The translations under genes were made by a program, and so were the position numbers. From Oceanobacillus sojae (GTDB lineage: Bacteria; Bacillota; Bacilli; Bacillales; Amphibacillaceae): DNA of 64,000 nt. This document shows positions 59,982 through 64,000 of this stretch, piece by piece. Position 1 is the first letter of the stretch; each line of letters opens with the position of its first letter. The notes beneath the pieces are model-generated. The model worked only from the letters and a program-made list of their open reading frames with translations. It was not told the DNA's origin and ran no database searches. The DNA is taken from NCBI RefSeq assembly GCF_007991515.1, contig NZ_BJYM01000016.1, forward strand, positions 1-64,000, read 5' to 3'.

Positions 59982-60162
59982 GTTAACTGTTTTATATGTA
60001 CGTACATGCCAGGAGGCCTTCCTGCTCTTTTTTGTCAAAAGAAAACTTGTTAAGAAAAAATTAAAATAAATGCTATATTCAATTGAATAGAGGCTGTTGG
60101 CCTTGAATCATTTGAAAATATGTAAATAAGCTTAAAAAATATTATCAAGTTTTTATGAGAAA

Positions 60163-60459
60163 CTAGCTATCACTGCGAAGGCGCGCGTAAATGCCGTTTC
60201 GTCTGTTTAAATCCAGCTTTAAGCCTGCATATGGATCAGCATGAAGATTCTCTTTGATCCATTTTCTTAATGCAGTAATAATTTGCTTGGTCATCCATTC
60301 CTGTTTTCCGGACGGCGTTATGATTTCTGCTGAAAAACCAGTGTAATCATCATAAAACAACTCTACCTGGACGTCATCTGCATTCATATTCTGTTCTTCA
60401 GCAATGTACATACATATAGCAAGCACAATATCCTCTTCAGGAATAATAAGTTTTTGCAT
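60163..60459 (-). CDS. DUF2653-family protein (YxcD-like)
   Basis: Small soluble protein of 98 residues (IVLAICMYIAEEQNMNADDVQVELFYDDYTGFSAEIITPSGK, then IITALRKWI), apparently DUF2653. GGAGGAATTTGAGGT precedes the ATG. It is monocistronic. Function unknown. Confidence 0.7.
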   Translation of the reverse strand: MQKLIIPEEDIVLAICMYIAEEQNMNADDVQVELFYDDYTGFSAEIITPSGKQEWMTKQIITALRKWIKENLHADPYAGLKLDLNRRNGIYARLRSDS

Positions 60460-60804
60460 ACCTCAAATTCCTCCTGCATATGGTTGGAAGGCTTATTTAA
60501 TATCCGCCTTTAGCGATGGTGCCCATTCTATTCTATCTTACTACAAATTCCCTATTTGCATGAAGCAGGAAGTAGTTATAGGGCATAATCTTTCTCTTGA
60601 CTCTTCTAATCAGGATAATTTTATTGTTAACCTTTATGGGAAAAAGAGCAATGGAGAGAGCGCGAAGCCTCAGAAGAGCTTAGTCATTACTTCGTTTAAC
60701 TAACATTTCTAAACAGGAAGTATATCAATAGTATATCACTGTCTTATTTGATTTAATAATGAGAGAGGTGTAAATCTATTCTAACTAAAGAAAAGCAGCT
60801 GTCC
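60460..60804. other. Intergenic region without recognised features
   Basis: An AT-rich stretch. An open frame on the plus strand crosses from the neighbouring gene but has no ribosome binding site and a composition unlike real genes. I see no strong hairpin or operator. Confidence 0.5.
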
Positions 60805-61839
60805 TTAATCCGTAACAGCTGCTTCTATAATCGAAAAGGATGCTTGATGGCAATCAACTTGTGCTAATCTTCCATATGGGATAGGTGTTTTTGGTTCAGT
60901 ATGTCCAAAAGAAACACCATAAAGAACAGGAAGGTCAACCAGCCCGTTTTCTGCTAGAACAGATAAGATAATTTCCTTATATGCTTCATAATGTACCTCC
61001 CCATAAGGTTTTGCAAAAATCATTCCATTTGCCTGGTGGAGTATTCCTTGAGCTGCATAGTTTCTAAGCCATCTTTTTATTAACTCGGGCTCTGTCTGCT
61101 CCTCGGATGTTTCAAAGAAGAGAATGCTATTCTTCCATGCTCCCTGCTGTGGCCAGATTTCTGTTCCTTTGGCAAATTCAAGTACTTCGATACAGCCTCC
61201 GATAAGGTTTCCTTTTGCGATACCGCTTCCCTGCAGGAGTTCATAACCCCGATCAGGATATCTTGTTCTTGCAATGGATTTATTGGAAATATCCCATTCC
61301 AGGAATTCACTTGTCCATTTCTCCGGTGCAGAGATATTGCCGACTGCTTCCACTTTAAAAAGCATGTTTTGAATGGCATTCACTGTGTAATCATCCATTG
61401 CAACATTTTCTGCAAAGTCTGTCATAATTGCCGGACCGTAGAAGGAAGATAATCCTGCATGGAAGCAGAATAAATGGGCAATCGTCGTGTCAGAGAAACC
61501 CATAAAAATCTTTGGGTTTTTACGGATAATATCAAAATCAATATAGGGAAGCAGGCGGATACTATCATCTCCGCCAATATTAGAAATAATCCCTTTGATT
61601 TCAGGATCCTGAAAAGCGGTCATTAAATCCTCAGCCCGTGCCTCGGGGTGTTCAGCTATGTAAGCTTGTCCTTTTAAGCTGTTGGGCATTGGCACAACTT
61701 CGAGCCCAAAGACGGATTCTAAGCGTTCCACGCCCTGTTCATAGCGCCAACGCAGTGATGGTTCACCAGCTCCTCCCCAGGAAAGGCTGACAGTTGCTAC
61801 TTTATCACCAGGCGATAATTTTTTTGGCTGAATAAGCAT
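60805..61839 (-). CDS. S66-family peptidase (LD-carboxypeptidase/MccF-like)
   Basis: Serine peptidase of 344 residues. The catalytic Ser is S116 in MGFSDTT, the Glu lies in GGCIEVLEFAKG and the His in GVSFGHTEPKTPIPYG. The oxyanion GG is in SNIGGDDS. The insertion and C-terminal pattern are nearer to MccF-like proteins, which cleave microcin C-type aminoacyl nucleotides, than to cell-wall LdcA, but a role on peptidoglycan peptides is also possible. No signal peptide, so it is cytoplasmic. GAAAGGAG lies upstream of the start. Confidence 0.87.
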   Translation of the reverse strand: MLIQPKKLSPGDKVATVSLSWGGAGEPSLRWRYEQGVERLESVFGLEVVPMPNSLKGQAYIAEHPEARAEDLMTAFQDPEIKGIISNIGGDDSIRLLPYIDFDIIRKNPKIFMGFSDTTIAHLFCFHAGLSSFYGPAIMTDFAENVAMDDYTVNAIQNMLFKVEAVGNISAPEKWTSEFLEWDISNKSIARTRYPDRGYELLQGSGIAKGNLIGGCIEVLEFAKGTEIWPQQGAWKNSILFFETSEEQTEPELIKRWLRNYAAQGILHQANGMIFAKPYGEVHYEAYKEIILSVLAENGLVDLPVLYGVSFGHTEPKTPIPYGRLAQVDCHQASFSIIEAAVTD

Positions 61840-61881
61840 AATTGAGGCTCCTTTCTGTGAATGGTATATACTATGTATTCG

Positions 61882-62346
61882 TTACTTATTTGAGAAATCC
61901 TTTTTCTGTTTTTTATAATAAGATCCAGTTTTCTTCTTTCTTCGCATTAATATGGCTGCATATATTAATAAAGCGGTAACGATGATAACACAGCTGTAAA
62001 TAATAAAACTAGATCCTATAAAATCACTGAATTTGGTTCCTGATATGTACGCTTTATAAGGCTGGCCTTCAGGATAACGGATATTTATTAAATCACGATT
62101 TTGAGGAAAAATACGAGAGGATACTTGTTTGGAAATAAAATTTCTTCTTCTATATCTTCCGCGTAAAAAGGATAAATGCAAATAGTATGAATTTGTGCTA
62201 TGGAGGCCGGCATTATAATTACGCTCTTTATCAGAAATAAAAGCCTCGGTTTCTATTTGATTGCCACTATAGGATTGAACAACACTTATAACAGCTTTTC
62301 CCATAAAAACATATGACATTAAAAATAAGAGAGAAAAGATTCCCAA
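61882..62346 (-). CDS. Small membrane protein, DUF3592-like
   Basis: About 154 residues with an N-terminal membrane segment (about 1-22), a polar middle with INIRYPEGQPYKAYISG resembling DUF3592 domains (about 75-105), a second membrane segment (about 110-135) and a basic tail. The start is uncertain: the first TTG has no ribosome binding site, and the open frame continues about 18 codons upstream with hydrophobic residues but no ATG. It could start at a rare codon or be damaged at the 5' end. Function unknown. Confidence 0.5.
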   Translation of the reverse strand: MGIFSLLFLMSYVFMGKAVISVVQSYSGNQIETEAFISDKERNYNAGLHSTNSYYLHLSFLRGRYRRRNFISKQVSSRIFPQNRDLINIRYPEGQPYKAYISGTKFSDFIGSSFIIYSCVIIVTALLIYAAILMRRKKKTGSYYKKQKKDFSNK

Positions 62347-62449
62347 TAGCGAAAAGACAAACAGGTACAGAATAATCTTTGATAAAATCCTGCTTTACGC
62401 CTGTACACCCTTATGGTAATCTAAAGCTGACAAGTAAATACGCAATGAT

Positions 62450-62542
62450 CCACTAGGGGTGCTTATAAAGCTGAGAGAGGCATGTATATACTGCCTTAAC
62501 CCTTACCAACCTGATCTAGTTTGTACTAGCGGAGGGAAGTGG
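62450..62542 (+). ncRNA. TPP riboswitch (THI element)
   Basis: The conserved THI-box elements are all present: P1 arms CCACT (62450) and AGTGG (62538), GGGGTGC, CTGAGA at 62471, ACCCTT...ACCTGATC and the 3' AGCGGAGGGAAG. It senses thiamine pyrophosphate and controls the salvage operon, using the terminator hairpin at 62581-62612. Confidence 0.97.
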
Positions 62543-62580
62543 GCGGGATATGCCTATAGGCAAATGAAATAAAACTTTCT

Positions 62581-62612
62581 GCCATCTTCCTTCCTGGGGA
62601 GATGGCTTTTTT
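62581..62612 (+). terminator. Riboswitch-controlled terminator
   Basis: GCCATCTTCC pairs with GGGGAGATGGC, then TTTTTT. It lies between the TPP aptamer and the ribosome binding site AAAGGAGG, so TPP binding should cause premature termination. Confidence 0.9.
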
Positions 62613-62638
62613 GCGTGCTTTAAAGGAGGTTTATTTTA

Positions 62639-63907
62639 ATGGATAAAATAGTTCAGGATGTATGGAACCGGGAGAAAGAGCTGGTAGAGCTACTCAGCGA
62701 TTTGATCCGCTTCAGGACACCGGCGCCGCCTGCAAGAAATACAGCGGATATCCAGGCTTATATTGCAAAGTATTTGAAGGAAATGGATTTTGAAACAGAA
62801 CAATGGGATGTTTATCCGGGAGATCCAAATGTCGTCGGCCATCTACAAGGAACTTCTTCTGATGCATATAATAGTTTGATTCTTAATGGACATGTCGATG
62901 TCGCTTCTATTGAAGAGGATGAAAACTGGAAAAATGCGCCATTTCAACCGATAGTAGAAGACCGTACATTATACGGACGTGGCGCAGCGGATATGAAAGG
63001 TGGTCTGGCAGCTTGTTTATTTGCTATGAGAATTTTGCATGACCATCAGATTGAGCTGGGAGGAGATGTCATTCTTCAATCAGTCATTGGTGAAGAAGTT
63101 GGCGAAGCAGGAACGAAGCAATGTGGTGAGCGCGGTTATACAGCAGATTATGCCATTGTTGCAGACACTAGTCATTGTGAAATTCATGGACAGGGCGGTG
63201 TTATTACGGGCTGGGTTACAGTGAAAAGCCCAACCACGCATCATGATGGTACACGCAGACAACTTATTCATGCAGGCGGCGGAATGAAGGGAGCGAGTGC
63301 GATTGAAAAGATGAACAAGCTGATTACTGCCCTGCAGGAGCTGGAGCGCCATTGGGCAGTGACTAAATCTTATCCAGGTTTCCCGCCGGGCACGAATACG
63401 ATTAATCCTGCAGTTATTGAGGGAGGAAGACATGCCGCATTTATCGCAGATGAATGCCGCCTGTGGATTACCGTTCACTATTATCCGGATGAGACAGCTG
63501 AACAGGTCGCAGAAGAAATTGAGCTGCATTTACGAAAAACAGCGGAAGCAGACGTCTGGATGAGAGACAATCCGCCGGAACTTGAGTGGGGAGGCGAATC
63601 GATGATTGTTGACCGGGGTGAAATTTTCCCATCATTCTCAGTAGATGAGGAGCATGCAGCCTTTGCTCTTTTACAAGAGAGTCATCAGGAAGCATTCGGT
63701 AAGAAAGCTTCCAGTCGTATGTCTGAAACAGTAACAGATGGGGGATGGCTTGCAGCCTACGGTATTTCTACTGTCTGCTATGGCCCAGGAGAATTAAAGC
63801 ACGCTCATGCAGTCGATGAACAGATAGATATAGATGAGCTATTAGACTATACAGCGTCATTACTGCGGTTTATTTTGAAATGGTGTAATACAGAAAAACA
63901 GAAATAG
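62639..63907 (+). CDS. ylmB: Formylaminopyrimidine deformylase (ArgE/DapE family)
   Basis: Zinc-dependent M20-family amidohydrolase, 422 residues. Metal-ligand motifs are NGHVDVAS, GRGAADMKGGLAA (bridging Asp), SVIGEEVGEAG (catalytic Glu pair) and DTSHCEIH. The riboswitch and the TenA gene after it identify it as the YlmB-type enzyme that deformylates N-formyl-4-amino-5-aminomethyl-2-methylpyrimidine, a thiamine breakdown product, in the salvage of the pyrimidine moiety. AAAGGAGG precedes the start. Similarity alone would only give acetylornithine deacetylase or succinyl-diaminopimelate desuccinylase family. Confidence 0.9.
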   Translation: MDKIVQDVWNREKELVELLSDLIRFRTPAPPARNTADIQAYIAKYLKEMDFETEQWDVYPGDPNVVGHLQGTSSDAYNSLILNGHVDVASIEEDENWKNAPFQPIVEDRTLYGRGAADMKGGLAACLFAMRILHDHQIELGGDVILQSVIGEEVGEAGTKQCGERGYTADYAIVADTSHCEIHGQGGVITGWVTVKSPTTHHDGTRRQLIHAGGGMKGASAIEKMNKLITALQELERHWAVTKSYPGFPPGTNTINPAVIEGGRHAAFIADECRLWITVHYYPDETAEQVAEEIELHLRKTAEADVWMRDNPPELEWGGESMIVDRGEIFPSFSVDEEHAAFALLQESHQEAFGKKASSRMSETVTDGGWLAAYGISTVCYGPGELKHAHAVDEQIDIDELLDYTASLLRFILKWCNTEKQK

Positions 63908-63946
63908 CGTTGTTCATAAAAAATATATAAAAGGAGCTTTTATAAC

Positions 63947-64000
63947 ATGAAATTTTCAGAGCGTATTCGCAAGAAAGCAGACCCGGTTTGGGAGAAAAGC
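63947..64000 (+). CDS. tenA: Aminopyrimidine aminohydrolase TenA (5' end only)
   Basis: The first 18 codons (MKFSERIRKKADPVWEKS) match the N-terminus of TenA/thiaminase II, which hydrolyses 4-amino-5-aminomethyl-2-methylpyrimidine to HMP. AAGGAGC lies ten bases before the ATG, and the gene follows the deformylase by 39 bp in the TPP-controlled operon. The rest is outside the window, so the call rests on this start and the context. Confidence 0.8.
   Translation, partial: MKFSERIRKKADPVWEKS

Noticed and set aside
59851..60162. A manganese (yybP-ykoY) riboswitch upstream of the TerC-family gene
   Set aside because: The conserved GGGGAGTA-type and GCCTGG-type elements are absent; only a terminator hairpin belonging to the neighbouring gene is present.
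60404..60703. A 99-codon plus-strand open frame after the DUF2653 gene
   Set aside because: It begins inside the antisense of a real gene, has no ribosome binding site and a composition unlike coding sequence.
1..64000. Prophage, integrative element or genomic island boundaries
   Set aside because: No integrase, transposase, phage structural gene, tRNA-associated direct repeat or origin was seen; the modules look like ordinary accessory chromosome.

Overview
The window is a continuous piece of chromosome from a low-GC Gram-positive bacterium. Gene families, strong AGGAGG-type ribosome binding sites, short intrinsic terminators, CcpA-like cre sites and a sortase motif of the LPDTA type all point to Bacillaceae, most likely the Oceanobacillus/Virgibacillus group; the genus is an inference. 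I see no phage, no complete insertion sequence, no CRISPR array and no tRNA or rRNA. The DNA is mostly a string of small regulated modules for sugar uptake and envelope or toxic-compound stress.

Layout. 0.4-6.1 kb, minus strand: a deoxysugar- or pentose-type catabolic cluster (FGGY kinase, DeoC, aldo/keto reductase), a SorC/DeoR-type regulator and a class I fructose-bisphosphate aldolase. 6.3-13.2 kb, plus: a small RDD membrane protein, then two ActP-type sodium:solute symporters around a LytS/LytTR two-component system; the second symporter and its DUF485 partner follow three 21-bp-spaced repeats and a cre site. 13.4-16.4 kb: an XRE-TPR regulator with a YxlEFG-like membrane protein and ABC exporter. 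16.4-21.8 kb: a two-component system divergent from a BceAB-type peptide-resistance transporter and a YxeA-like protein. 21.9-27.0 kb: a non-PTS sucrose/fructan module (LacI repressor, fructokinase, GH32, LacY-family permease).

27.2-37.2 kb: a glycan module with a cytoplasmic GH20 hexosaminidase, a lactonase-fold protein, an LplABC-type ABC importer without its own ATPase, a YesL-type protein, an amidohydrolase and a GntR regulator. 37.3-40.2 kb: a DUF488 protein, an acidic cell-wall protein and an orphan FCD-type GntR regulator. 40.3-44.7 kb: a second GntR regulator divergent from GH4 phospho-glycosidase, ChbG-like deacetylase and a glucose-family PTS EIICB. 44.8-48.9 kb: heme sensing and efflux (HrtA, HrtB, HssS, HssR) with a recognisable HssR direct repeat. 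49-51 kb: an EcsAB-like exporter. 51.2-52.8 kb: CsaA and a lipoprotein serpin. 52.9-56.6 kb: a lactose/cellobiose-family PTS operon headed by a stand-alone RarA C-terminal-like protein and facing an RpiR regulator. 56.9-57.2 kb: a GC-richer, hairpin-rich non-coding element. 57.2-62.3 kb: a TetR/MFS pair, a TerC-family protein, a DUF2653 protein, an S66 peptidase and a small membrane protein. 62.4-64.0 kb: a TPP riboswitch controlling a thiamine-salvage operon (pyrimidine deformylase, then TenA, cut by the window edge).

The genes suggest an organism that scavenges plant and chitin- or glycan-derived sugars, organic acids and thiamine breakdown products, each under local sensors and some under carbon catabolite control, while defending itself against heme and antimicrobial peptides. 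The observations I would follow first are the RNA-like element at 56.9 kb, the RarA-like protein in the PTS operon, the LytTR/cre promoter at 11.0 kb and the helically phased GTATTA repeats at 41.1 kb.
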